Part shown: piece by piece, positions 1 through 11,792 of the stretch
Numbering within the stretch: the stretch's first letter is position 1
How the letters are laid out: every line of letters starts with the position of its first letter
NCBI GenBank assembly: GCA_018333955.1
Contig: JAGXSD010000017.1
Span: forward strand, 1-40,174
Source of the DNA: Erysipelotrichia bacterium
Lineage (GTDB): Bacteria; Bacillota_I; Bacilli_A; Erysipelotrichales; Erysipelotrichaceae
Direction: 5' to 3'
DNA length: 40,174 bases
Translations under genes and position numbers: made by a program
Notes under the pieces: generated by a model
Told to the model about the DNA's origin: nothing
Seen by the model: the letters and a program-made list of their open reading frames with translations, nothing else
The model's database searches: none

Positions 1-311
1 GCTATCCGAAACGCTATCTGGATTAAGTGATGTATATTTCGCTCATCCCTATGCCTCTTGGGAAAGAGGAGCCAATGAGAAACACAATGGAATTTTAAGA
101 CGCTTCATTCCTAAGGGGAAATCCCTTAAAGATTATACGGTCCAACAGATCAAACAAATGATGCATTGGATGAATCACTTGCCTCGTAAAATACTCAATT
201 ATCAAACACCGACTGAATCCATCTTATTCCACTTTAATCAAATTCAAGGTACAAACGGTTCCTTAGTGACTTCTTAATTCAAAGTGGACGACTTCTCATT
301 GCAATTTACGA
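1..311 (+). mobile_element. IS30-family insertion sequence, right end (partial)
   Basis: The segment holds the 3' end of an IS30-family transposase gene followed by about 30 bp that resemble the terminal region of IS30-type elements (ending around GCAATTTACG at 301-310). The left part lies outside the window. The exact outer boundary and target duplication cannot be set from one end. The element lies between whatever is upstream (normally dnaA) and dnaN. Confidence 0.7.
2..277 (+). CDS. IS30-family transposase, C-terminal fragment (cut by window edge)
   Basis: This is the open frame from base 2 to the TAA at 275-277, about 91 residues, with the start outside the window. The segment reading YFAHPYASWERGANEKHNG is the hallmark end of the IS30 DDE catalytic domain; the Glu in GANEK is the expected final catalytic residue. 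It is followed by the usual LRRFIPKG stretch and a C-terminal NYQTPTE motif. IS30 transposases perform cut-and-paste transposition through a circular intermediate. Nothing in the visible part looks broken, so the copy may be intact upstream. Confidence 0.85.
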   Translation, partial: LSETLSGLSDVYFAHPYASWERGANEKHNGILRRFIPKGKSLKDYTVQQIKQMMHWMNHLPRKILNYQTPTESILFHFNQIQGTNGSLVTS

Positions 312-369
312 CTTTTAATTAACATAAAAAAGTGGTAAAATATAGGCATTATAAGAGTGTTAAATTGTG

Positions 370-378
370 TTTTCCACA
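370..378 (+). promoter_or_regulatory. DnaA-box-like 9-mer upstream of dnaN
   Basis: TTTTCCACA differs at one position from the consensus DnaA box TTATCCACA. It sits in the dnaN leader, where Bacillota commonly carry DnaA boxes of the origin or of dnaA autoregulation. Only one clear copy is visible between the IS30 end and dnaN, so this alone does not define an origin. Confidence 0.45.
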
Positions 379-434
379 GTTTCAACAGTCATAATAATAA
401 TTATCTTTAAAAAAGATATAAGGGAGAAAAACCT

Positions 435-1556
435 ATGGATTTCAGAATTTCAAAGCGATACTTCTTTAACGCATTGTCAATTGTTGGAAGAGCTGTATCT
501 GCTAATTCACCGTTACCTGCATTGTCAGGGATTAAAATTGATGTTTTATCAGATCATATTTTACTAACAGCAAGTGATTCGCTTGTTTCAATCCAAAAAA
601 CATTAAAATCTAGTGATAGCGATGTTGTTCTTGAAATTAATGAACCAGGTTCAATAGTTTTAGAAGCAAAATATATCTTAGAGATTGTTAGAAAGATTGA
701 CTCAGATGAAATTCATATTGAAGTGATTGACGGAACTCTCACAAAAATTTCTGGATATAATGCGGAATTTAATATCAATGGTCAAAAATCAGTTGACTTT
801 CCATTAATTGATTTTAATAAGCCAGCAAATCAATTTACTTTGTCCGCAACTCAATTATTAAAAGTCATTAATCAAACATCATTTGCTGCTTCTGATAAAG
901 AAACAAGACCAGTTTTAACTGGCGTAAACTTTAAAAAAGAAGGACAAAAATTGGAATGTGTTGCAACAGATAGTTACAGACTTGCTAAAAAAGTAATTGA
1001 ACTAAAAGAAGGTGACAATTTCAATATTACAATTCCAACGAAAGCATTATCTGAAATATCAAAATCAATTGAAAAAGAAACCGATATTCTTATTTGTATC
1101 TCTGACAAGAAAATTCAATTTTGGATTGAAAATGTTGTGATACAATCACGATTAATTGATGGACAATACCCTGAAACATCAAGACTTATTCCACAAATTT
1201 TCGAACATACACTTATAGTTGACTCAAGAGATTTATTGAATGCTATTGATAGAGCTTCATTTATTAAGAGTGAAGGAATTTCAATCATTAAATTATCAGC
1301 ATCAGATTCTGAAATAATGATTTCTTCAAGATCTCAAGAAGTAGGGTATTCAAAAGAAAAAATCGTTCCTATTGAATATAGTGGCAAACCATTCGAAATC
1401 TCATTTTCGGGGCGATATGTCTTCGATGCAATTCGTGCTTTATCCGGAGCAATCGTCAAAATTGAGTTTAGTGGAGATATGAAACCATTTGTCTTAAAAA
1501 CAAATGAAGATGAATCGGTACTTCAATTAGTACTCCCAGTAAGAACCTATAACTAA
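435..1556 (+). CDS. dnaN: DNA polymerase III subunit beta (sliding clamp)
   Basis: The product is 373 residues, the normal length for the beta clamp. Two copies form a ring around DNA that tethers polymerase III and serves as a landing pad for MutS, MutL, RarA and other repair factors. The sequence has the typical start (MDFRISKRYF), three similar clamp domains of about 125 residues, and the conserved C-terminus LVLPVRTYN. The ATG follows an AGGGAG ribosome site (420-425). It is the first complete gene of the dnaN-yaaA-recF-gyrB-gyrA cluster. The usual upstream partner dnaA is not visible; an IS30 element ends about 125 bp upstream. A small hairpin follows the stop codon. Confidence 0.97.
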   Translation: MDFRISKRYFFNALSIVGRAVSANSPLPALSGIKIDVLSDHILLTASDSLVSIQKTLKSSDSDVVLEINEPGSIVLEAKYILEIVRKIDSDEIHIEVIDGTLTKISGYNAEFNINGQKSVDFPLIDFNKPANQFTLSATQLLKVINQTSFAASDKETRPVLTGVNFKKEGQKLECVATDSYRLAKKVIELKEGDNFNITIPTKALSEISKSIEKETDILICISDKKIQFWIENVVIQSRLIDGQYPETSRLIPQIFEHTLIVDSRDLLNAIDRASFIKSEGISIIKLSASDSEIMISSRSQEVGYSKEKIVPIEYSGKPFEISFSGRYVFDAIRALSGAIVKIEFSGDMKPFVLKTNEDESVLQLVLPVRTYN

Positions 1557-1559
1557 CGA

Positions 1560-1580
1560 AAGCCCCTAAGGGCTTCTTTA
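1560..1580 (+). terminator. short hairpin after dnaN (weak terminator or attenuator)
   Basis: AAGCCC (1560-1565) and GGGCTT (1570-1575) form a 6-bp stem with loop CTAA, followed by CTTTA. The short stem and poor U-run suggest attenuation or transcript processing rather than a full stop, since the downstream genes are closely spaced. Confidence 0.5.
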
Positions 1581-1602
1581 GTGATGGATGGAGAAAGAAT
1601 GT

Positions 1603-1807
1603 ATGAAAAAAGTTAAATTTACAGGTGAATATATCACATTAGGTCAATTTCTTAAAAAAGTTGATTTAATTGATTCTGGATCTGATGCAAAACATTTTTT
1701 GTCCACACAATATGTTTATGTTAATGATGAAGAAGAGAATCGCAGAGGTAAGAAATTAAGAGATCAAGATCGAGTTAAAATTGGAAAAGACTCTTGGATA
1801 CTAATTC

Positions 1808-1818
<11 letters not shown>
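1603..1818 (+). CDS. yaaA: S4-domain RNA-binding protein YaaA/RlbA
   Basis: This is a 71-residue protein made almost entirely of an S4 RNA-binding fold (GQFLKKVDLIDSG, then YVYVNDEEENRRGKKLR). It is the small gene conserved between dnaN and recF in Bacillota, thought to act in ribosome-related RNA binding. I chose ATG 1603 over ATG 1588 because GGAGAAAG (1590-1597) sits 5 nt before it, while 1588 has no good ribosome site. The gene overlaps recF by 11 bp, which implies translational coupling. Confidence 0.88.
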
Positions 1819-4824
<3,006 letters not shown>

Positions 4825-4836
4825 AAAGGAGTTATC

Positions 4837-7281
4837 ATGAACGATCACAAGACTAAGAATATTAATATCGCATCGGAAATGAAAACTTCATTTCTAGATT
4901 ATGCGATGTCGGTTATTGTTGCACGTGCTTTACCTGATGTTAGAGACGGGCTAAAACCAGTTCATAGACGTATTTTATATGCTATGAATGACCTAGGAAT
5001 GCATAGTGATAAACCATACAAGAAGTCTGCACGTATTGTAGGGGAAGTAATTGGTAAATATCACCCTCACGGTGATTCTGCAGTCTATGAAACTATGGTT
5101 CGTATGGCACAGGATTTCTCATATCGTCATATGTTAGTGGATGGTCAAGGTAACTTTGGTTCGATTGATGGTGACGGTGCAGCGGCAATGCGTTATACCG
5201 AAGCCAGAATGTCAAAAATTGCCATGGAACTCGTCAAAGATATCAATAAAGACACGATTAACTTTGTTGATAACTATGATGGGGAAGAAAAAGAACCTTC
5301 AGTATTACCGGCTTATTTTCCTAACTTACTAGTTAATGGTGCGACTGGAATTGCCGTCGGTATGGCCACTAATATTCCTCCACACAATCTTGGAGAGACC
5401 ATTGATGCTACCATAGCACTTATTGATAATCCAGGATTAACCACGATTGAGCTCATGGAAGTGATTCAAGGGCCAGATTTCCCAACGGGTGGAATTATTA
5501 TGGGAAGATCAGGAATTCATTCTGCTTTTGAGACTGGTCGAGGATCTGTCACCATACGTTCAAAAGTAGATATACATGAACTGAATAACGGGAAAAAGCA
5601 GCTTATTGTGAGTGAGATTCCTTATCAAGTCAATAAAGCTAATTTGGTGGAGAAAATTGCTGGATTAGTAAGAGATAAACTCATTGAAGGAATTACAGAT
5701 TTACGTGATGAGTCAAATAGACATGGTATTCGAATTGTCATAGAGACTCGTAAGGATATTCAAGCAGAAGTATTATTGAATCAACTTTATCGAATGACGG
5801 CTCTACAAACAACATTTGGTATTAACACTTTAGCTTTAGTCGATGGAAGTCCTAAGCAATTAGGCCTAAGAGAACTACTTACTCATTACATTACTCATCA
5901 AATTGAAGTTGTTAGAAGAAGAACACAGTTCGAGCTCAACAAAGCTTTGGATCGTGCTCACATTTTAGAAGGTTTAAGAATTGCGTTAGATAAAATAGAT
6001 CGAATTATTGAGATTATTCGTGGATCCATGGATGATGAACAAGCTATTAATTCGATGATGAGTGAATTCGGATTAAGCGAAATTCAATCAAAAGCTATTC
6101 TAGATATGAGATTAAAACGTCTAACAGGTCTAGAACGTGGCAAAATTGAAGATGAATACACAAATCTACAGATTGCAATTGAAGATTATCGTGAAATTCT
6201 ATCAAGTGAACAACGTGTACACGACATTATTAAGAGTCAACTTCTTGAAATCAAACGTCGTTTTGCGGATGAGAGAAGAACTGAGATTATGGATAGTCAA
6301 GATGATGTGCTTGATGAGGATTTAATCCCTGTTGAAGACGTTGTGATTGCTTTAACACTTAATGGGTATATCAAACGCACTACAGTGGATACCTTCCAAA
6401 CACAAAACCGTGGTGGTAAAGGCATTAGAGGAATGAGCACTTACAACGATGACATTGTGGATCAGTTTATTCACATGTCAACTCACGACTCACTCATGTT
6501 GTTTACCAATTTTGGCAAGGTGTATCGAATCCGTGGATTCCACGTGCCTTCTGCAAGTCGAATTTCCAAAGGATTACCGGTTGTAAACTTATTGAATCTT
6601 GAAAAAGAAGAACGAGTTAAAGCTATGGTGCCAGTTAAAATGGAAACGGATTATAAATTCTTGGTTTTTGCCACTAAGAATGGATTAGTCAAGCGTGTAA
6701 CTTTAGATCAATTTGATTCAATTCGTCAAAACGGGAAGATTGCTATCACCTTAAATGATGATGACGAACTTGTGGCAGTCAAGCCAACAACTGGAGAGGA
6801 TTTAATTATTCTAGCCGGTAATAATGGTAAAGCTGTTAAATTTGATGAGAATGGTTTAAGACCAACCGGACGTACCGCAATGGGCGTTAAAGGATTTAAT
6901 CCTGATGGTCAAGAACTTATTGGATTAACCACCGATAAAGAAGGACCTTACATTTTATCAGTCACCGAAAAAGGATATGGTAAGAAGAGTCCTCTTGAAG
7001 ACTACCGTTTAACACAAAGAGGTGGGAAAGGGGTCAAAACCGTCTCAATTACTGAGAAAAATGGCAAATTAGTTTCTGTAAGAGCAGTAAATGGGGATGA
7101 AGACATACTTATTGTGACCGATATAGGTCAAGTCATTCGAATTAGTCTCAGTGATGTAGGAACTTACGGACGTGCAGCACAGGGTGTTAAACTCATTCGA
7201 GTGGACGAGGTAGCAAAAGTATCCGCAGTAGCCATTATTAATAATGATGAAGAAATAGAAGAAAATGAGGTTGCATCATAA
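4837..7281 (+). CDS. gyrA: DNA gyrase subunit A
   Basis: This is the 814-residue DNA cleavage and wrapping subunit of gyrase. The active-site tyrosine is Tyr120 in AAMRYTE. The quinolone-resistance region reads [17 protein letters not shown], with Ser81 and Glu85 at the positions of E. coli Ser83 and Asp87, the common quinolone-sensitive Gram-positive state. The C-terminal beta-pinwheel carries a GyrA-box-like QNRGGKG and further RGGKG repeats, which distinguishes it from ParC. It starts 12 nt after gyrB behind AAAGGAG. Its stop codon lies inside a terminator hairpin, so the operon ends here. Confidence 0.97.
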   Translation: MNDHKTKNINIASEMKTSFLDYAMSVIVARALPDVRDGLKPVHRRILYAMNDLGMHSDKPYKKSARIVGEVIGKYHPHGDSAVYETMVRMAQDFSYRHMLVDGQGNFGSIDGDGAAAMRYTEARMSKIAMELVKDINKDTINFVDNYDGEEKEPSVLPAYFPNLLVNGATGIAVGMATNIPPHNLGETIDATIALIDNPGLTTIELMEVIQGPDFPTGGIIMGRSGIHSAFETGRGSVTIRSKVDIHELNNGKKQLIVSEIPYQVNKANLVEKIAGLVRDKLIEGITDLRDESNRHGIRIVIETRKDIQAEVLLNQLYRMTALQTTFGINTLALVDGSPKQLGLRELLTHYITHQIEVVRRRTQFELNKALDRAHILEGLRIALDKIDRIIEIIRGSMDDEQAINSMMSEFGLSEIQSKAILDMRLKRLTGLERGKIEDEYTNLQIAIEDYREILSSEQRVHDIIKSQLLEIKRRFADERRTEIMDSQDDVLDEDLIPVEDVVIALTLNGYIKRTTVDTFQTQNRGGKGIRGMSTYNDDIVDQFIHMSTHDSLMLFTNFGKVYRIRGFHVPSASRISKGLPVVNLLNLEKEERVKAMVPVKMETDYKFLVFATKNGLVKRVTLDQFDSIRQNGKIAITLNDDDELVAVKPTTGEDLIILAGNNGKAVKFDENGLRPTGRTAMGVKGFNPDGQELIGLTTDKEGPYILSVTEKGYGKKSPLEDYRLTQRGGKGVKTVSITEKNGKLVSVRAVNGDEDILIVTDIGQVIRISLSDVGTYGRAAQGVKLIRVDEVAKVSAVAIINNDEEIEENEVAS

Positions 7282-7297
7282 TGCAACTTCATTTTTA
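7267..7297 (+). terminator. intrinsic terminator overlapping the gyrA stop
   Basis: GAGGTTGCAT (7267-7276) pairs with ATGCAACTTC (7281-7290), a 10-bp stem with one G-U pair and loop CATA, followed by ATTTTTAT. The gyrA stop codon (7279-7281) is within the hairpin, so the last codons double as terminator. Confidence 0.85.
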
Positions 7298-7321
7298 TCT
7301 ATCAAAGTGTTAGAATACCCA

Positions 7322-7327
7322 TATAAT
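7322..7327 (+). promoter_or_regulatory. -10 box for serS
   Basis: A perfect TATAAT lies 27 nt upstream of the serS ATG, just after the gyrA terminator. No good -35 hexamer is visible at 17 bp. Its last base is the first base of the parS palindrome, so a ParB-bound site would sit on the transcription start. Confidence 0.5.
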
Positions 7328-7342
7328 GTTTCACGTGAAACA
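7327..7342. promoter_or_regulatory. parS: parS centromere site (perfect palindrome)
   Basis: TGTTTCACGTGAAACA is a perfect 16-bp palindrome and matches the established ParB/Spo0J consensus parS. Origin-proximal parS sites nucleate ParB spreading and SMC loading for chromosome segregation. It lies between the serS -10 box and its ribosome site (AGGAG, 7344-7348). parA and parB themselves are not in the window. Confidence 0.93.
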
Positions 7343-7354
7343 TAGGAGAATCGT

Positions 7355-8635
7355 ATGTTAGATATCAAACAAATTAGAGAAAACACACAAGCAATCGTTG
7401 AACGTTTAAACACTAGAGGTCAAGACTTTTCTTTTCTTTATGATGTAGTTAAGCAAGATGAGAAAAGAAGAACTCTTCTTCAAGAAGTTGAAACACTAAA
7501 AGCTTTTAGAAATGAATCGTCAAAGAAAATTGGTTTATTAAAAAAACAGGGTGAAGATGCAAGCCAATTAATGGCTGAAGTATCAAAAGCTAACGAAAGA
7601 ATCAGTGAAATTGATACAGAACTATCAGATATTGAGAAAAATATTCAAAACACGTTAGCTGTAGTTCCGAATGTTCCACGTGAAACAGTGGTGGTCGGCC
7701 ATGGCGAAGAAGATAATGTGGAAGTTAGAAGAAATGGTGTAATACCAAAGTTTAACTTCACACCTAAAGCACATTGGGAGATTGGTGTAAACCTAGGTAT
7801 TTTGGATTTTGAAGGTGGCGCAAAGCTTACGGGATCAAGATTTACAGTTTATAAAGGATTAGGAGCAAAATTAGAACGTGCTCTTATTAACTTTATGCTT
7901 GATCTTCATATTGAACAACATCATTATGAAGAAATGTTACCTCCATTTATGGTCAATGCGAATAGTATGTATGGGACCGGTCAACTTCCGAAATTCGAAG
8001 AAGACCTCTTTAAAGTTGAACCTTTTGGATATTACTTAATTCCGACAGCTGAAGTGCCAGTCACAAACTATCATGCGAATGAAATCTTATCAATTGATGA
8101 TCTTCCAAAATTTTATACAGCATATACCCCGTGCTTTAGGGCTGAAGCTGGCGCAGCAGGTAAAGATACCCGTGGTATTATTCGCCAACATCAATTTAAT
8201 AAAGTAGAATTAGTTAAATTTGTCAAACCAGAAGATTCAGCCCAAGAATTAGAGAATTTAACTCAAAATGCAGAAAAAGTACTTCAACTTCTAGAATTGC
8301 CTTATAGAACGATGATGCTATGTACAGGAGATATGGGATTTTCAAGTGCTCAAACCTATGATTTAGAAGTGTGGTTACCTTCATTTGAAGGATATCGTGA
8401 AATTTCAAGTTGTTCAACCTTTGAAGATTTCCAGGCAAGACGCGCCAACATTAGATTTAAACGAGATGAAAAAGCAAAACCAGAATTTGTTCATACACTT
8501 AATGGTTCTGGGCTTGCGGTGGGTCGTACTGTGGCAGCAATCTTAGAAAATTACCAAAATGAAGATGGATCAGTGACTATACCTAAAGTCTTAAGACCTT
8601 ATTTTGGTGGGTTAGAAAAGATTGAAAAAAAATAA
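7355..8635 (+). CDS. serS: serine--tRNA ligase
   Basis: This 426-residue class II synthetase charges tRNA-Ser (and tRNA-Sec where present) with serine. The N-terminal 100 or so residues form the long coiled-coil arm that grips the tRNA variable loop. Motif 2 ([15 protein letters not shown]) lies near residues 262-276 and motif 3 ([16 protein letters not shown]) near 380-395. The start follows AGGAG by 6 nt. The leader contains a parS site and codons for NVPRETV contain a second one. The 3' end carries the -35 box of the SRP RNA promoter. The location after gyrA is typical of Bacillota origin regions. Confidence 0.97.
   Translation: MLDIKQIRENTQAIVERLNTRGQDFSFLYDVVKQDEKRRTLLQEVETLKAFRNESSKKIGLLKKQGEDASQLMAEVSKANERISEIDTELSDIEKNIQNTLAVVPNVPRETVVVGHGEEDNVEVRRNGVIPKFNFTPKAHWEIGVNLGILDFEGGAKLTGSRFTVYKGLGAKLERALINFMLDLHIEQHHYEEMLPPFMVNANSMYGTGQLPKFEEDLFKVEPFGYYLIPTAEVPVTNYHANEILSIDDLPKFYTAYTPCFRAEAGAAGKDTRGIIRQHQFNKVELVKFVKPEDSAQELENLTQNAEKVLQLLELPYRTMMLCTGDMGFSSAQTYDLEVWLPSFEGYREISSCSTFEDFQARRANIRFKRDEKAKPEFVHTLNGSGLAVGRTVAAILENYQNEDGSVTIPKVLRPYFGGLEKIEKK
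7672..7687. promoter_or_regulatory. parS: second parS site, inside serS
   Basis: TGTTCCACGTGAAACA matches the ParB site consensus and differs from the 7327 palindrome at one base. From memory, this is the form of the site found in the spo0J gene of Bacillus subtilis. It lies in the serS coding sequence (residues NVPRETV), 345 bp from the first site, so the two probably act together. Confidence 0.85.
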
Positions 8636-8649
8636 TAACCATGTATAAT
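8622..8649 (+). promoter_or_regulatory. promoter of the SRP RNA gene
   Basis: The -35 TTGAAA (8622-8627) and -10 TATAAT (8644-8649) are separated by 16 bp. The predicted start at about 8656 coincides with the 5' end of the SRP RNA helix. The -35 lies inside the last codons of serS. Confidence 0.75.
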
Positions 8650-8655
8650 TAGTAA

Positions 8656-8741
8656 TGCTACCACAATAGCATCCATCGAACCAGGTCAGGGTCGGAAGAC
8701 AGCAGCCTTAAGGTGGCTCTGTTATGTGTGGTGGCTTTTTT
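8656..8741 (+). ncRNA. ffs: signal recognition particle RNA, small bacterial type (4.5S-like)
   Basis: The conserved SRP domain IV is seen as CAGGTCAGGGTCGGAAGACAG with AGCAGCC next to it: the GGAA tetraloop and the asymmetric loop that binds Ffh. The ends pair (GCTACCACA at 8657-8665 with TGTGGTGGC at 8727-8735) and are followed by TTTTTT, so the closing helix also acts as terminator. The RNA is about 80 nt and lacks the Alu domain that the longer Bacillus scRNA carries. Position between serS and tadA is the standard one in Bacillota. Confidence 0.95.
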
Positions 8742-8756
8742 CTTAGGAGAAACCAT

Positions 8757-9209
8757 ATGAAACCTAATGAAGCCATGCAAGCAGCATTGAATGAAGCAAA
8801 AAAAGCATACGAGATTGATGAAGTACCTATTGGATGTGTTATTCTTCACCAAGGAGAGGTTATTGCACGTGCTCATAATCAGAAGGAAATAGATCAAAAA
8901 GCCTGCTCACATGCAGAAATATTGGCAATCAGTCAAGCTAATGAGTATTTTAAACATTGGAGACTAAATGATTGCACATTAGTGGTCACTTTAGAACCTT
9001 GCATGATGTGTGCAGGAGCTATTGCACAAGCAAGAATACCCTATGTAGTGTATGGAGCAAGTGATAGTAAATTTGGTGCTTATGGAGGGTGTTTTGATTC
9101 AACCTTAATTCGGGGGTTAAATCATTATCCAAAACTTACTTCAGGAGTGTTGGCGGACCAATCGATTGAATTACTCCAATCATTCTTTGAATCAAAACGA
9201 AAAAGGTAA
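8757..9209 (+). CDS. tadA: tRNA(adenine34) deaminase
   Basis: This 150-residue zinc deaminase converts A34 to inosine in the tRNA-Arg(ACG) anticodon. His52-Ala-Glu54 (CSHAEILAI) and Cys82-x2-Cys85 (LEPCMMC) supply the zinc ligands and proton shuttle. I chose ATG 8757 (MKPNEAMQ) because AGGAG (8745-8749) lies 7 nt upstream; an earlier in-frame ATG at 8724 falls inside the SRP RNA hairpin and would add a non-homologous tail. The gene ends in a terminator. Confidence 0.95.
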   Translation: MKPNEAMQAALNEAKKAYEIDEVPIGCVILHQGEVIARAHNQKEIDQKACSHAEILAISQANEYFKHWRLNDCTLVVTLEPCMMCAGAIAQARIPYVVYGASDSKFGAYGGCFDSTLIRGLNHYPKLTSGVLADQSIELLQSFFESKRKR

Positions 9210-9234
9210 CAATAGTCGTATGGCTATTGTTTTT
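9208..9234 (+). terminator. intrinsic terminator after tadA
   Basis: AACAATAG (9208-9215) pairs with CTATTGTT (9224-9231), with an 8-nt loop and a following TTT run. The stem begins in the tadA stop codon. Confidence 0.7.
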
Positions 9235-9249
9235 ATGTCATCATAATTT

Positions 9250-9258
9250 TGATATAAT
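9250..9258 (+). promoter_or_regulatory. extended -10 promoter for dnaX
   Basis: TGATATAAT (TG at 9250-9251, TATAAT at 9253-9258) lies 24 bp upstream of the dnaX ATG. The -35 region is only a T-run, as is common with extended -10 promoters. Confidence 0.6.
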
Positions 9259-9282
9259 GGGAGTGCACAAGGATGGTAAACC

Positions 9283-11199
9283 ATGGCATACAAAGCTCTC
9301 TACAGAATGTATCGTCCTCAAACATTTGAAGAAGTAGTTGGACAACAACATATCGTAATCACATTACAAAATGCAATTAAAACAAATAAGTTAAGTCATG
9401 CTTATCTCTTTTCTGGTCCTCGCGGAACAGGAAAAACTACAGTTGCGAAAATCTTAGGAAAAGCTATTAACTGTACATCAAATCAACACAAGCCTTGCGA
9501 AACATGCGCATCATGTCAATCAATCAATAAAGGAAATCATCCAGATATTATCGAAATAGATGCAGCGAGTAATAACGGAGTGGATGAAATCCGGGAGTTG
9601 ATTGATAAAGTAAAATACGCACCACTTGAGTTAAAGATTAAAGTTTATATCATTGATGAAGTTCATATGCTTACAACAGGAGCGTTTAATGCATTGTTGA
9701 AAACACTTGAAGAACCTCCATCTCATGTTATGTTTATTTTAGCCACGACGGAACCACACAAGGTAATTCCAACAATCATTTCACGATGCCAGCGATTTGA
9801 TTTCACTAAAGTATCTACCTATGAAATTCAAGATCGATTAGAAGCGATTCTCAAGAAAGAAAACATACAAGTAGAACCGGGAGTTACCAAATTAGTAGCT
9901 CATCTTGCGGACGGTGGACTTAGAGATGCATTATCTATTCTTGAACAAGTCATTGCCTATAGTGGGAAAGTGATTTCTAGTGAAGACGTTTATAAGGTTT
10001 ATGGGCTTACAACAACTCAAGAAAAGATTAATTTACTAAAAACGATATCTCAACGGCAAGTTAAGAATATTTTAGATTTCCTAAAAGAGATTTCTATTAA
10101 GAGTCATGATATTAAGAAATTAACGGTCGATCTCATTGATTGTTTAAAAGATGGACTCATTTATCACTTTACAGGTTCAACAGATAATCTTACAGTTCTC
10201 AATGAAGAGGAAGCCAGACTGTTGAATTCATTCTTTAGTGCTGATCAAAGCATCGACTTCATGGACATTTTGATGGATACACTAGAAAAGTATCGTTTAT
10301 CTGTCAATTCAATGTCCTATTTTGAAGTTGCACTCTTGAAGATGGTACACCATCTTCAAGATCGCCCATTACAAACTTATTCAATTAAAGAACCTTTGGT
10401 AGAGACCAAGAAAAATGATTTAAGTGAACCTTATAAATCAGTTGAAGTAGTTAAAGACACTAAAACTGAGGAGTTAGTGATTGAAACACTTGAAAAGGTA
10501 GAAGATGATTTGCTTGACATTGATGATGAGGTTATAGAAACAGAACTAGAAGAGTTTGTGGAAGAAAATGTTCAAAGTGGTGATTCATTAACTTTCGAAA
10601 CTGAAGAAATTGAGACTCAGACACAAACTGAGCTTGAAGATGAGGATGTTGAAGTTGTTAAGCAAAAGAATGAAGATTTCTTGATGGATAATCTTTTTGA
10701 TATGAGTGCTGTAAACACCAACACAGAACTTTCAACCAAGGATTTACTGCTAGGATTGATGCAAACAGCAAGCAAAGAGATTAGGGTTAATGATGAAAAA
10801 CTTTGGAAAATGAAACCCTACATGCATCATTTAGACTATGCAAAAATTGCTCGATTACTTAAAGACTCCACGATTAAGTTGAGTTCTCCGACATTTATTG
10901 TGGTAGAAGTCGATGTTGATGAAGAGAAACACATGATTAGTGATCCAAAACTCGAATCTTTACTAAAAGAGTTCACACAAGAAATATTCAAGATTAGGAA
11001 GAAATTGTTTTGTGTAACTAGATTTGAATGGTCTGTCGCATTAAGTGCTTATATGGAATTAAAAGATAAGCCAGAACTACTTCCTCCACCGATTTACATC
11101 ACATTAGATGAAGAAGATGCAATTGATGAAAATACAAAACTTGAACTAAAAATAAAAGATGTCGTCGGACACCACGTCGAAGTCGTTATTGAGGATTAA
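9283..11199 (+). CDS. dnaX: DNA polymerase III subunits gamma/tau
   Basis: The 638-residue clamp-loader ATPase opens the beta clamp (DnaN, encoded nearby) and links it to the replicase. Walker A is GPRGTGKT at residues 45-52, the zinc module uses Cys64, Cys72, Cys75 and Cys78, and Walker B reads IIDEVHML, followed by NALLKTLEEPP. Residues about 385-480 form a very acidic, low-complexity linker before a C-terminal tau-like domain. The gene is followed after 1 nt by recR; the ebfC/yaaK gene often found between them is absent. Confidence 0.95.
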   Translation: MAYKALYRMYRPQTFEEVVGQQHIVITLQNAIKTNKLSHAYLFSGPRGTGKTTVAKILGKAINCTSNQHKPCETCASCQSINKGNHPDIIEIDAASNNGVDEIRELIDKVKYAPLELKIKVYIIDEVHMLTTGAFNALLKTLEEPPSHVMFILATTEPHKVIPTIISRCQRFDFTKVSTYEIQDRLEAILKKENIQVEPGVTKLVAHLADGGLRDALSILEQVIAYSGKVISSEDVYKVYGLTTTQEKINLLKTISQRQVKNILDFLKEISIKSHDIKKLTVDLIDCLKDGLIYHFTGSTDNLTVLNEEEARLLNSFFSADQSIDFMDILMDTLEKYRLSVNSMSYFEVALLKMVHHLQDRPLQTYSIKEPLVETKKNDLSEPYKSVEVVKDTKTEELVIETLEKVEDDLLDIDDEVIETELEEFVEENVQSGDSLTFETEEIETQTQTELEDEDVEVVKQKNEDFLMDNLFDMSAVNTNTELSTKDLLLGLMQTASKEIRVNDEKLWKMKPYMHHLDYAKIARLLKDSTIKLSSPTFIVVEVDVDEEKHMISDPKLESLLKEFTQEIFKIRKKLFCVTRFEWSVALSAYMELKDKPELLPPPIYITLDEEDAIDENTKLELKIKDVVGHHVEVVIED

Positions 11200-11200
11200 T

Positions 11201-11791
11201 ATGTATCCATCATCATTACAAAAATTAATCGAAGAACTTAAAAAACTTCCTGGAGTAGGCAACAAAAGTGCTGAAAGATTCGCTTTAGATATTCTAGATC
11301 GAAAAGATCAAGATATCGAACCTCTTGTTAATGCATTAATCGGAGTACATCAGAACGTCAAACGCTGCTTACGATGTGCACATTATGCAGAATCAGATTT
11401 ATGCGATATTTGTTCAGATACGAAACGAGATAATTCTACAATCTGTGTTGTTGCAAGCCCAAAAGATGTAATCGCAATCGAACGAAGTGGGCAGTATCAT
11501 GGAGTATATCATGTCTTACATGGGGTAATTTCGACAATGAAAGGCATATTACCATCGGATATTAATATTGAAACATTAGTTAAACGATGTGATGACACAG
11601 TAAAAGAAGTCATTGTGGCCACCAACCCAAACGTTGAGGGAGAAACAACCGCAATGTACATCTCTAAAAGATTAAGTGAACATGCTTGTGATGTGACTCG
11701 TTTAGCGTCAGGGCTTCCAATGGGAGGTTTACTTGACTACATTGATGATTTAACCCTTATGAAAGCTATTGAAGGGAGAAAGAAAATATAG
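11201..11791 (+). CDS. recR: recombination mediator RecR
   Basis: This 196-residue protein works with RecF and RecO in gap repair. An N-terminal helix-hairpin-helix ([13 protein letters not shown]) is followed by a C4 zinc finger (Cys56, Cys59, Cys68, Cys71) and a TOPRIM domain. ATG 11201 gives the canonical start [10 protein letters not shown] and lies 1 nt after the dnaX stop with GAGG upstream; the longer open frame from 11159 lacks homologous residues. Coupling to dnaX is typical of Bacillota. Confidence 0.95.
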   Translation: MYPSSLQKLIEELKKLPGVGNKSAERFALDILDRKDQDIEPLVNALIGVHQNVKRCLRCAHYAESDLCDICSDTKRDNSTICVVASPKDVIAIERSGQYHGVYHVLHGVISTMKGILPSDINIETLVKRCDDTVKEVIVATNPNVEGETTAMYISKRLSEHACDVTRLASGLPMGGLLDYIDDLTLMKAIEGRKKI

Positions 11792-11792
11792 T

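Noticed and set aside
1588-1602. Upstream ATG for yaaA
   Set aside because: No ribosome site before it; GGAGAAAG lies inside this extension and serves the ATG at 1603.
1699-1707. TTGTCCACA, one mismatch to the DnaA box, within yaaA
   Set aside because: Single copy in coding sequence with no companion sites; expected by chance in AT-rich DNA.
6541-6546. CACGTG core in gyrA resembling parS
   Set aside because: Flanks read ATTC and CCTT, which do not match the TGTTNCACGTGAAACA consensus; same for the core at 26614-26619.
8658-8897. Minus-strand open frame across the SRP RNA and the tadA start
   Set aside because: Lies opposite two confident features and has no recognisable protein.
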